Shown here piece by piece: positions 35,428 to 43,361 of a DNA stretch of 64,000 nt. Both the position numbers and the translations under genes were made by a program. The notes under the pieces are model-generated. The model had not been told where the DNA came from. It made no database searches and was given only the letters and a program-made list of their open reading frames with translations. This DNA comes from Fulvivirgaceae bacterium JP3-4 (GTDB taxonomy: Bacteria > Bacteroidota > Bacteroidia > Cytophagales > Cyclobacteriaceae). The stretch lies in the NCBI GenBank assembly GCA_029309925.1, contig JARKND010000005.1, positions 372,001-436,000 of the forward strand, in the 5' to 3' direction. Numbering within the stretch: position 1 is the stretch's first letter; each line of letters opens with the position of its first letter.

Positions 35428-36696
35428 GTGGAAAAACGTAATCCCGAAAAATTTGATCTGATTGTGGTTGGTGGAGGAGCTGCCGGATTCTATGGAGCTG
35501 TTAGGGCTGCAGAATTCAATCGCGGTTTCAAAATTCTGATTCTCGAAAAATCAAATAAAGTGCTGGCGAAGGTGAAGATTTCCGGGGGAGGCCGCTGCAA
35601 TGTCACGCACGATTGCCTCGAACCATTCAAACTGGCGCGTCATTATCCACGCGGAGAAAAATCATTAAAGGGAGTCTTCAAACTCCATCATGCTGCAGAC
35701 ACCATCGAATGGTTTTCTAAAAAAGGTGTCGAACTCAAAATTGAAGATGATGGGAGGATGTTTCCCGTAACGGACGACTCTCAGACGATCATTGACTGTC
35801 TGATGCGTGAAGCGTTGTCGCGCAAAGTAAAAATTCAAATGGGCGAAGCGGTAATCGCTGCAGCGAAGCGAGACGATGACTTTGAAATCACTACATCAAA
35901 CGCCACCTATTCTTGCACAAACTTATTGATCGCTGCCGGAGGAAATCCCAGCATCCAATTTTATGAATGGATTTCCAAACTAGGTCACGCCATCGTTCCT
36001 CCTATTCCTTCACTTTTTACTTTCAACGATTCAGAAAATCATTTTAAAGATTTGATGGGATTGTCTGTGCCCCAGGCGGAAGTGCGAATAGCAGGAACCA
36101 AACTTCTGCAGGAGGGCCCGGTGCTTATCACGCACTGGGGACTTAGTGGTCCCGCGGTAATAAAACTTTCAGCCTGGGCCGCGGAATACCTCCATCAACA
36201 GAAGTATGAATTTACCACTCTCGTAAGCTGGATAGGTGCGACAACTGAAAGCCAGATTCAAAAGCAGCTTCTTGATTTTAAGCAGACGAAAGGAAAACAG
36301 AAAGTTTACACGAATCCGCAGTTCGGAATTCCGCAACGTCTTTGGACAAGGCTTTGTGAATTATCGCAAATTGAAGAACCGAAAATATGGGCAGAAGTTT
36401 CTCAGAAAAATCTGAACCGGTTAATGGAGTTTCTGATTCGCTGCCCGTTTAAAATAAAAGGCAAGACAACATTCAAGGAAGAATTCGTCACGTGCGGTGG
36501 AGTAGATCTGAAGGGCGTTGATGTTGAGAAGATGGAAAGTAAGCTGGTGAAGAATCTCTTTTTTGCTGGGGAAGTGCTCAACATTGATGGCGAGACAGGA
36601 GGTTTCAACTTTCAGGCAGCATGGAGTACTGCATTTGTAGCGGCAAAATCCATAACCGCGAAGCACGCAACGGAGACGCCACGGCTGCAAGCATAA
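35428..36696 (+). CDS. NAD(P)/FAD-dependent oxidoreductase, HI0933-like flavoprotein
   Basis: 422 residues with a GTG start at 35428. FAD-binding signatures: DLIVVGGGAAGFYGAVRAAE, VKISGGGRCNVTHDC, LIAAGGNPS and, near the end, KNLFFAGEVLNIDGETGGFN. Members of this family (HI0933/YhiN) are flavoproteins of uncertain physiological role; some act as reductases of unsaturated steroids or CoA esters. The last 16 residues (ITAKHATETPRLQA) are encoded by bases that form an inverted repeat with the sequence beyond the stop, so the tail may be a late addition. Confidence 0.92.
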   Translation: MEKRNPEKFDLIVVGGGAAGFYGAVRAAEFNRGFKILILEKSNKVLAKVKISGGGRCNVTHDCLEPFKLARHYPRGEKSLKGVFKLHHAADTIEWFSKKGVELKIEDDGRMFPVTDDSQTIIDCLMREALSRKVKIQMGEAVIAAAKRDDDFEITTSNATYSCTNLLIAAGGNPSIQFYEWISKLGHAIVPPIPSLFTFNDSENHFKDLMGLSVPQAEVRIAGTKLLQEGPVLITHWGLSGPAVIKLSAWAAEYLHQQKYEFTTLVSWIGATTESQIQKQLLDFKQTKGKQKVYTNPQFGIPQRLWTRLCELSQIEEPKIWAEVSQKNLNRLMEFLIRCPFKIKGKTTFKEEFVTCGGVDLKGVDVEKMESKLVKNLFFAGEVLNIDGETGGFNFQAAWSTAFVAAKSITAKHATETPRLQA

Positions 36697-36947
36697 TGCG
36701 TTCGTTGCGCCTACTTGGCGACCGTGGCGGTTTGCCTTTAACTTCCTGATATCCCGGCAGCAACATGATCCGACCAGGCAGCCGCGCAGATGATGCCAGT
36801 TGCAGCCTGAATTTACCCCGAAGACATTTACGGGCGTGCGCGGAGATAAAAAAATGTTCGAAAAGCAAATTAAAGAGCCGCAAAAAGCGTTAAAGGTTAA
36901 ATAACCAATCGATTCTCTAAACGCGGAGAGTTATTTGTTTACAGGGT

Positions 36948-36977
36948 GAAGCCACGCAGGAGTGCGTGGCTTCTTTT
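36948..36977 (+). terminator. Terminator hairpin
   Basis: GAAGCCACGC pairs with GCGTGGCTTC over a 6-base loop and continues TTTTG. It lies 250 bases beyond the flavoprotein gene. The gap 36697-37062 has no credible gene. Confidence 0.75.
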
Positions 36978-37008
36978 GTCGTCCGACCACGCCTCGTGGT
37001 CGGACGAC
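36978..37008. repeat. Perfect 14-base-stem palindrome
   Basis: GTCGTCCGACCACG and CGTGGTCGGACGAC are exact inverse complements around CCT. It adjoins the terminator hairpin without a gap. Confidence 0.9.
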
Positions 37009-37017
37009 TAAAAATGG

Positions 37018-37049
37018 CTGACGACCAAAATAGTCTGACGACCAAAATA
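37018..37049. repeat. 17-base tandem repeat CTGACGACCAAAATA
   Basis: CTGACGACCAAAATA occurs at 37018-37032 and 37035-37049. It shares GACGACC-type sequence with the neighbouring palindrome. Confidence 0.75.
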
Positions 37050-37062
37050 TCTGAAATAGCCG

Positions 37063-39489
37063 TCATTCATTCTTCAGATTCTCTGCCGGATTCGCAAACG
37101 CAGCGCGAATGGTCTGCGAACCGATCGTGACCACACCAAGCACCAGCAGTACGGCAACGCCAAGGGCTATTACGCCAATTGAAATTTCGGTCCGGTATGC
37201 GATCATCTCCAGCCAAAGGTTGTTAATGAACCAGGCCAACGGTACGCCTATAGCTACTGCGATCAACAGCATTTTGAAAAATCCTTTCGACAACAGAAGC
37301 ACGAGACCCTGATCAGTTGAGCCAAGTACCTTCCTGATCGAAACTTCTTTCATGCGTGTCTCAATGGAATAGGTTGCCATTCCAAGTAATCCGAGACAGG
37401 AGATCATAATGGCAAGGCCAGCGACAAACCCGAGAATATTTACAACGTCTCCGAAAACTGTGTTGTAAAAAAACTTGATCTCTTCTTCCACTTCTTTCAG
37501 ATCACTTTTTAGTCCCGGATTGACACTCGCCCAGGCTTTTTCAATTGTTTTGGTTGCTTCTTGCGCTGTGCCTTCATAGCGAACCTGGAGAAGACTGACC
37601 TGTGACGGGTTATACATCAACGCCATCGGCTCGACCTTACTCCATAGCGAACCGTGATTGTAATTTTTAACTACTCCGCTGATTACTTTTTTCGTTGAAT
37701 CCGCCCTATAAATAATCTCCTGACCGATGGCTTCAGAAGCGCTCTTGAAATTGAAAACGCGAACGGCCTCTTCATTCAAAACAATAAAGTTTTTGTTTGC
37801 ATCACTTAGTTCGGCTGTAAAATGTTTTCCGGCCACCATTTCAATCTCCATGTTTGCCAGATAATCTTCGTCAACATTGAAGTAGCTGAGGTTTGTCCAT
37901 TCGTTGTCGGTAAGGTCTTTCTTAAACCCGTCACCCCAGGAAACTCCGGATGCGGGAACATGAGAAGCTGCCGCAGCATTTTTTACGTTCGGGAATTTCA
38001 GCAATTCAGTTTTTAACGCTTGCGCGGAAGTGTTGTTTAGTTTGACACGAATATTCTTCTCCATCGTAAATCCGTAATCGGTGTTGATGAATAACTGCAG
38101 CTGATTGTACATGATGATCACCGTGAGTATGAAGATGAGGGAAATGGTGAATTGCGAAACCAACAAGAACTTGCGAAGACCCATCCGCGAAAACAGTTTC
38201 ACGGTTGTCAGGCTCTTAAGAACTTTCACGGGCTCAAAAGCAGACAGCACAATTGCGGGGAACAGTCCCGCCATAACTCCAACTACGACAGCGAAAACTA
38301 AAAAAGTAACAATCACTGCCGAATTGATGGTGAGGTCCCACATGAAAACTTTTGCGAACGTCAGCTGGAGCATCAACGGTTTTAAGGCGATCATCAGGAT
38401 CAACGCAACAAGAAGCGAGCAGAATGCAACAACCACAGACTCGGAAAGAAATTGTATGAAGATCTCCCAGCGTGCAGCACCGGTAACCTTTCTGACACCA
38501 ATTTCCTTAGCACGTTTTAATGATCGCGCAATCGATAGGTTTGTGAAGTTAAAACATGATGTGAGCATAATCACGGCTGCAAGGCCACCCAGGAAATAAA
38601 CAAACACCCAGGGCAGCGAAGGGCCGATAGAATTGTTTACAAGTTTGCCAGGAGTGATATCTAGGACAGAGTGAAGCCTGAACTTCGCTTTGTATGTTTC
38701 AGGATTTGAAATCGAGGCAATGTGTTGTTTGTAGATTTTTTCAAAGTGAGGCTCGACATCTGCCTGTGTTTTCCCTTCCTCCAGAACGATGTATGTCCAG
38801 CCATTCCAGAAGTCAGTCCAGTTGTCCAGGTCGTTACCGATTTTTCCAGCGGACTGAAGGCTTTTCACCGTTGACATGCTGGCGAGCGCTTCAAATACAA
38901 TGTGCGATTTGTTTTTATTCTCCTTCAGAACTCCTGTTACCGTGAAGTGACCAAGGTCTCCCACTTTGAAGCTTTGACCTACAGGATTTTCTTCCTTGAA
39001 CAATTTTTTGGCGGCATCCGAAGTAATGACAACGGAGTAGGGTTCTTTTAAAGCATTTTCTTTATCGCCATACTTAAACTCATACTCGAACACATCAAAA
39101 AACTCCGGGTCTGCATAATATCCCCTCACTGGAATGTTTACATCGTTGCCCTCAAAAGCAAGCCAGTTATTTCCAAAGCCACGTTTCAACCGCACCACTT
39201 TTTCAATGCCAGTGTAATTTTCGAGAAGCTCCCCACGCAACGGCATGGGTGAGGTAGCGTTGTCAAGTGAACTTCTGTCAACGCCATTGTTGTCTACCGC
39301 GTACGTGTTGACGCGAAATAACCTGTCGCGTTTTGAAATGTGACGATCGTAGAGCATCTGATCGGCCACCAGCATCATGATGGCCATGCAGATCGACATA
39401 CTCACGGCCAGACCAAAAATGTTGATGGCGGAGAAAAATTTATTCCTGGTAAGGTTGCGAATGGCAACCAGAATATAATTTCTGATCAT
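37063..39489 (-). CDS. ABC transporter permease, MacB/FtsX type
   Basis: 808 residues. The N-terminus RNKFFSAINIFGLAVSMSIC is the standard first membrane helix of the Bacteroidota permeases with a MacB-like periplasmic core domain. Two FtsX units are present: FTNLSIARSLKRAKEIGVRKV followed by helices around 350-450, and SIRKVLGSTDQGLVLLLSKG followed by helices at the C-terminus; each FtsX unit begins with a basic segment of the type that contacts the ATPase. No ATPase gene is adjacent. Such mechanotransmission permeases move small peptides or lipoproteins out of the inner membrane; the substrate is unknown. Confidence 0.93.
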   Translation of the reverse strand: MIRNYILVAIRNLTRNKFFSAINIFGLAVSMSICMAIMMLVADQMLYDRHISKRDRLFRVNTYAVDNNGVDRSSLDNATSPMPLRGELLENYTGIEKVVRLKRGFGNNWLAFEGNDVNIPVRGYYADPEFFDVFEYEFKYGDKENALKEPYSVVITSDAAKKLFKEENPVGQSFKVGDLGHFTVTGVLKENKNKSHIVFEALASMSTVKSLQSAGKIGNDLDNWTDFWNGWTYIVLEEGKTQADVEPHFEKIYKQHIASISNPETYKAKFRLHSVLDITPGKLVNNSIGPSLPWVFVYFLGGLAAVIMLTSCFNFTNLSIARSLKRAKEIGVRKVTGAARWEIFIQFLSESVVVAFCSLLVALILMIALKPLMLQLTFAKVFMWDLTINSAVIVTFLVFAVVVGVMAGLFPAIVLSAFEPVKVLKSLTTVKLFSRMGLRKFLLVSQFTISLIFILTVIIMYNQLQLFINTDYGFTMEKNIRVKLNNTSAQALKTELLKFPNVKNAAAASHVPASGVSWGDGFKKDLTDNEWTNLSYFNVDEDYLANMEIEMVAGKHFTAELSDANKNFIVLNEEAVRVFNFKSASEAIGQEIIYRADSTKKVISGVVKNYNHGSLWSKVEPMALMYNPSQVSLLQVRYEGTAQEATKTIEKAWASVNPGLKSDLKEVEEEIKFFYNTVFGDVVNILGFVAGLAIMISCLGLLGMATYSIETRMKEVSIRKVLGSTDQGLVLLLSKGFFKMLLIAVAIGVPLAWFINNLWLEMIAYRTEISIGVIALGVAVLLVLGVVTIGSQTIRAAFANPAENLKNE

Positions 39490-39517
39490 AAGAAGGATTT
39501 AATTGAAAGTGTGAGAT

Positions 39518-39856
39518 TTACTTTACATCCCGTTTTGCGATGTAGAAATAGACAAGGAATGCGATGGACAGAGCAATGGCTACGATTCCAAAGTTCGTTG
39601 GCGAGCTCGGTCTTAAGTCGAGGAAGTCAATCAGGATCAGCGAAACGCCAAAAAGCAGTGTGATCAATCCCCATTTTAAAGATCCATATCGGCTGGGGAC
39701 CCCTCCCGTTCTGAAAATGGCCTGTGTTTCATCACTGACATAGCCTTTCTCAATCATTTTCTTTTTGAGAATGTAGTCCGTGAGGACTTTAGTAAAGAAG
39801 TACAGTGATACACCGAAGCTTCCTATAATTGAGATGGGCATTAATACGTCTTGCAT
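39518..39856 (-). CDS. DUF6249 family membrane protein
   Basis: 112 residues. An N-terminal helix (ISIIGSFGVSLYFFTKVLT), a polar loop (KKKMIEKGYVSDETQAIF) and two C-terminal helices (LITLLFGVSLILIDFL and FGIVAIALSIAFLVYFYIA). This layout, with the KKxMIEKG segment, is that of DUF6249 proteins, which in Bacteroidota often neighbour ECF sigma and anti-sigma genes, as here: the sigma gene starts 200 bases away on the other strand. Function unknown. Confidence 0.85.
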   Translation of the reverse strand: MQDVLMPISIIGSFGVSLYFFTKVLTDYILKKKMIEKGYVSDETQAIFRTGGVPSRYGSLKWGLITLLFGVSLILIDFLDLRPSSPTNFGIVAIALSIAFLVYFYIAKRDVK

Positions 39857-40056
39857 AGCAGAGAATTTTAGTGTTTGGCAGGTGAGACACGGGCCTGGTT
39901 TGAAATGTTGCAGGGATTAAAAGATTTTTTTTGCCTCGCGAATGCGTACGCGTTTGAAAGGGGTGCCGGGTTGCCACGAGCCAGGAAGCGGGCCTTGTTG
40001 AAAAAAGTTAGAAATATTGCAACATTAGGTAACAGATTGTTGTCAAACCCCTTTGA

Positions 40057-40620
40057 ATGATAGATGATCGTACGCTTGTAAAGAATGTAATGGCAGGAGA
40101 CATGCAGGCTTTCAGGCTTTTGATCCATCAGAATGAAAGACTCGTGGCGCACATGATCGGACGGATCGTGAAAAAAGATGAGGAGGTTGAGGAGCTCTGC
40201 CAGGATGTTTTTATGAAAGTGCATGACAAGCTGAGCGAATTCAACTTTCAGTCAAAGCTGTCAACCTGGATTGCCACCATCGCATACAGGCATGCAATCA
40301 ATCATCTCCGGAAGGAAAAGATCTTGTTTTCCGATATTCCGGATGAAGAGCGATTCTCGAAAAGCTTTGTCGAGGCAGAGAACCCTCAGTCGATTACAGA
40401 GGAACATGACATGGACAAGTTCATTATGAAGCTAATAGATGAACTGCCTGTTCAGTACAAAACGATATTGACGTTATACCATGTGCAAAGCATGACGTAC
40501 CCGGAAATCTGCGAGATTACCGGGATGCCCGAAGGCACCGTTAAGAATTATCTATTTCGTGCTCGGAATTTGCTGAAAGAGAAAGTGAAGAAGTATATTG
40601 GTAAAGAAGATTTGTTATGA
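40057..40620 (+). CDS. ECF-type RNA polymerase sigma factor
   Basis: 187 residues. Region 2 is visible as NERLVAHMIGRIVKKDEEVEELCQDVF and STWIATIAYRHAINHLRKEK; region 4 as LPVQYKTILTLYHVQSMTYPEICEITGMPEGTVKNYLFRAR. It overlaps the next gene by 4 bases (ATGA). The partner downstream has the size and location of an anti-sigma factor. The pair is divergent from a DUF6249 and an ABC permease gene, which may be targets, but no shared promoter motif was identified. Confidence 0.95.
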   Translation: MIDDRTLVKNVMAGDMQAFRLLIHQNERLVAHMIGRIVKKDEEVEELCQDVFMKVHDKLSEFNFQSKLSTWIATIAYRHAINHLRKEKILFSDIPDEERFSKSFVEAENPQSITEEHDMDKFIMKLIDELPVQYKTILTLYHVQSMTYPEICEITGMPEGTVKNYLFRARNLLKEKVKKYIGKEDLL

Positions 40621-40994
40621 GCGAAGAGGAATTGCAGAAACAGTTTGAAACAACAACGCCACCGCAAGGCACTGACCCTGACGTTGCTGCTTATCGGAAA
40701 ATTTTCGCTGCGTTGGGCAAGGAGCCTAAGCTCACCATCAGCAGCGATTTTGCTGGCGCAGTTGTAAAGCGTATTGTGACGAAAAAGAAGCGCGAGGCCA
40801 GACGGGACTTCTTCTGGCTGACGTTCGGAGTCGTTTTTCTTTTGGTTGGATTGATCGTTACAGCCGTTGTTGCCGGACTGCGTTTTGAGTTGGGCTTTTT
40901 GAAAGAAATGTCGGGGATTCTGATTTTCAGCGCAGCAATGATTTTAGGATTCAACTGGCTGGAGAAAAAGACGCTCGCGAAAAAAATGTCGTGA
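40617..40994 (+). CDS. Putative anti-sigma factor, two-helix membrane protein
   Basis: 125 residues. An acidic cytosolic N-terminus (MSEEELQKQFETTTPPQGTDPDV), a basic juxtamembrane part (VKRIVTKKKREARRDF) and two membrane helices (FFWLTFGVVFLLVGLIVTAVVAGL and MSGILIFSAAMILGFNWL). There is no zinc-binding HxxxCxxC motif. The ATGA overlap with the sigma gene suggests that it holds the sigma at the membrane; this is inferred from context. A terminator follows. Confidence 0.8.
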   Translation: MSEEELQKQFETTTPPQGTDPDVAAYRKIFAALGKEPKLTISSDFAGAVVKRIVTKKKREARRDFFWLTFGVVFLLVGLIVTAVVAGLRFELGFLKEMSGILIFSAAMILGFNWLEKKTLAKKMS

Positions 40995-41002
40995 TAAAAA
41001 AT

Positions 41003-41034
41003 AAAAAAGGTCAGCTGAAACACTGACCTTTTCC
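41003..41034. terminator. Bidirectional terminator between anti-sigma and DUF4382 genes
   Basis: AAAAGGTCAG pairs with CTGACCTTTT across 8 bases, with A-runs before and T-rich bases after, between convergent genes. Confidence 0.85.
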
Positions 41035-41053
41035 TTTGGGAATAAAACCGGAA

Positions 41054-41833
41054 TTAGTTTTCCGGGATGGTTATTGTCTGAAGATCGGTCACTACACCTA
41101 CCTGTACATTCACGCCTGTTTTCTCAACGAATTCGTATTCGGAGTTTGGCACAAAATGCACATCGTATGATCCCGCAGGAATTCCTCTCAACAGGAAATG
41201 TCCCGTTGAATCAGCGTATGTTGTTCCTACCGTGTCCGTTCCGCTGATCGCATAAATTGCAGGAGTTGATGCAATCGGATCGACCGCACCTTTGATTGCT
41301 CCTGACTGAGCTTCGGTGATGGTACGAATCACCGGCTTCAGTTTATACTTGTTTGAACCCGTGAGCAAAATAGATCGCGCTACATCAAAATCAAGCAAGA
41401 TCTTGTAAGTGACACCTTCTACGAACGTCTCATGCACCTGGAGCTTCAGCCCCGATTGTGAACCGCTTGGAATCGTAAGATTGTGAATTTGGTCATTCAC
41501 CTTCAGCGTGTTGTTGTCGCCAAGCTTCAATCGGATTTGTGAAATTTTACCTGCCGGGATTTCAATGGAGCCCAGCAATGTGTCTTTTCCGTTTGTCAGG
41601 TCGAGCAGGTTGACAATTCGCGTGTCAACGTCAAGTTCTTTCCAACCGTTTCCGTTGTCAGTTTCACTTGCGTGGATCTCAACCCCCTCAATCTCAACGT
41701 TTACTTCCTGGTAGTCGCCAGGGGCATCGGTCAGCCATACTTCCACCCGCGCATTTTTTTCATCCGATTCGCAGGCCGTCAGTAACGCCAACACAGAAAG
41801 AATGGTCAACCCCTTCAAAACATTCATTTTCAT
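41054..41833 (-). CDS. DUF4382 domain lipoprotein
   Basis: 259 residues (start at 41833; another ATG two codons later). The lipobox LLTAC gives Cys21. DUF4382 follows with ARVEVWLTDAPGDYQEVNVEI and WKELDVDTRIVNLLDLTNG, and the C-terminus is a carboxypeptidase-regulatory-like domain (GTTYADSTGHFLLRGIPAGS). Such proteins are outer membrane or surface lipoproteins of unknown role, often in polysaccharide or metal contexts. Monocistronic: terminator downstream, 450-base gap upstream. Confidence 0.9.
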   Translation of the reverse strand: MKMNVLKGLTILSVLALLTACESDEKNARVEVWLTDAPGDYQEVNVEIEGVEIHASETDNGNGWKELDVDTRIVNLLDLTNGKDTLLGSIEIPAGKISQIRLKLGDNNTLKVNDQIHNLTIPSGSQSGLKLQVHETFVEGVTYKILLDFDVARSILLTGSNKYKLKPVIRTITEAQSGAIKGAVDPIASTPAIYAISGTDTVGTTYADSTGHFLLRGIPAGSYDVHFVPNSEYEFVEKTGVNVQVGVVTDLQTITIPEN

Positions 41834-42125
41834 TTTTACTTCTTTGGTTTCGGTCGTTTATAATATAAAACTGTGCAAGGTAAGGCTATACGAATCCGCT
41901 TTCGCTGAAACAAAGGTAGCCAACATGTATTGCCGGTTAATGCAATCTTTCTGCCGATGAAATGCCGATGACCACTCCAGTAGGAGATTAATCAATGGAA
42001 AACGCCATTTGCCTTCAATTAGCTGTGTTTTTTGTCAAAAAATCAATGGTTAAATAAAAACTGAAAAAGCTGACCCCTCTGAGGGCTGTTGATTTTATCT
42101 ACAGTATGTTACCCACAAGCTCTAG

Positions 42126-42206
42126 CCACCAAGACTCCAAGTCACAAAGGAGCACTAAGAATTTTGCGCGATTTTCTTAGTGTACCTTGGGGTCTTAGTG
42201 TCTTGC
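42126..42206. repeat. REP-like imperfect hairpin in the asd-DUF4382 gap
   Basis: CACTAAGAA (42153-42161) pairs with TTCTTAGTG (42174-42182), and the flanks extend the pairing imperfectly (CCACCAAGACTCCAAG against CTTGGGGTCTTAGTG). The gap 41834-42289 holds no gene beyond this repeat and the asd terminator. Confidence 0.65.
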
Positions 42207-42240
42207 CGAAGGTCCCGCTTCGGGGGAGTGGCTAAAACCA

Positions 42241-42266
42241 AACGCCCAGGATCACTCCCGGGCGTT
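42241..42266 (-). terminator. Terminator downstream of asd
   Basis: AACGCCC pairs with GGGCGTT around an inner imperfect GG/CC pairing; on the minus strand it continues TTGGTTTTAG. It lies 24 bases beyond the asd stop codon. Confidence 0.75.
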
Positions 42267-42289
42267 ATTCTATTGGAAACTAAACTTTC

Positions 42290-43282
42290 TTAGTAAACAA
42301 GGCTGCGTTCCATCATGAACTCAGCGATCTGCACCGCATTAGTTGCAGCGCCCTTTCTCAGGTTGTCAGCCACAATCCACATGTTCAATGTGTTTGGCTG
42401 AGACTCGTCTCTGCGCAAGCGTCCAACAAAAACCTCGTCACGACCTTTAGAGTTGATCGGCATCGGATAGATGTTGTTCTTCGGATCGTCCTGAACGATC
42501 ACGCCAGGTGTGCTGGCGAGGATCGAGCGAACTTCGCTCAGGTTGAAGTCTTCTTTGAACTCCACGTTAACGGCTTCTGAGTGTCCTCCGATCGAAGGAA
42601 TACGAACTGTAGTTGACGTTACGCCAATCGAGTTGTCGCCCATGATCTTGCGCGTTTCGTTCACCATCTTCATTTCCTCTTTGGTGTAACCATTGTCGAG
42701 GAACGAATCGATGTGTGGCAGAGCGTTCATATCGATCGGGTGAGGATATACTTTTGTTCCGGTAACGCCTTTGCGTTCATCCATCATCTGCTGAACCGCG
42801 TCCTTTCCGGTACCGGTTACAGACTGATAAGTAGAAACAACAATACGCTTCAAGCCATACTTCACATGCAACGGAGCGAGCGCCATTACCATCTGGATCG
42901 TTGAGCAGTTCGGGTTAGCGATGATGCGGTCGTCAATGGTGAGAACATTTCCGTTGATTTCAGGAACGACCAGCTTCTTGGTCGGATCCATACGCCAGGC
43001 AGACGAGTTATCGATGACGATCGTACCTGCTTCAGCATACTTTGGCGCCCATTCAAGAGATGTATTTCCCCCAGCAGAGAAAATCGCGATGTCCGGAGCA
43101 AGCTTGCAAACCTCTTCGATTCCTTTAATCTGGTACTCCTTACCCTTAAAGGTCATTTTCTGACCTACCGATTTCGCGGAGGCAACCAAATACAGTTCAT
43201 CGAAAGGGAAGCTGCGTTCTTCCAGCACGTTCAGGATTTCCTGGCCCACCAGTCCGGTGGCACCAACTACTGCGAGTTTCAT
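42290..43282 (-). CDS. asd: Aspartate-semialdehyde dehydrogenase
   Basis: 330 residues from the ATG at 43282. It reduces aspartyl phosphate to aspartate semialdehyde, needed for lysine, methionine, threonine and diaminopimelate. Visible: the NADP fold KLAVVGATGLVGQEILNVL, IVIDNSSAWRMD, the catalytic cysteine in IIANPNCSTIQMVMAL, YQSVTGTGKDAVQQ and the histidine region VRIPSIGGHSEAVNVEF. A start nine codons earlier is less likely. A TATTTTTG -7 box precedes the gene. It is monocistronic with its own terminator. Confidence 0.97.
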   Translation of the reverse strand: MKLAVVGATGLVGQEILNVLEERSFPFDELYLVASAKSVGQKMTFKGKEYQIKGIEEVCKLAPDIAIFSAGGNTSLEWAPKYAEAGTIVIDNSSAWRMDPTKKLVVPEINGNVLTIDDRIIANPNCSTIQMVMALAPLHVKYGLKRIVVSTYQSVTGTGKDAVQQMMDERKGVTGTKVYPHPIDMNALPHIDSFLDNGYTKEEMKMVNETRKIMGDNSIGVTSTTVRIPSIGGHSEAVNVEFKEDFNLSEVRSILASTPGVIVQDDPKNNIYPMPINSKGRDEVFVGRLRRDESQPNTLNMWIVADNLRKGAATNAVQIAEFMMERSLVY

Positions 43283-43306
43283 TTCTTTATGTATATTAAT
43301 GAGTTG

Positions 43307-43337
43307 CAAAAATAGTGCAGTTCCCCCGCACTACGAA
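43307..43337 (-). promoter_or_regulatory. Probable promoter of asd
   Basis: On the minus strand TATTTTTG (43307-43314) agrees with the Bacteroidota -7 box TAnnTTTG; TTCG at 43334-43337 is one base off the -33 TTTG and at a suitable distance. The transcript would start about 20 bases before the ATG. Confidence 0.45.
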
Positions 43338-43361
43338 CAGAAATAAAAAATATCATTTCAA

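Noticed and set aside
39868-40224. 118-codon minus-strand frame over the sigma factor start
   Set aside because: Antisense to a clear sigma factor gene; no motif.
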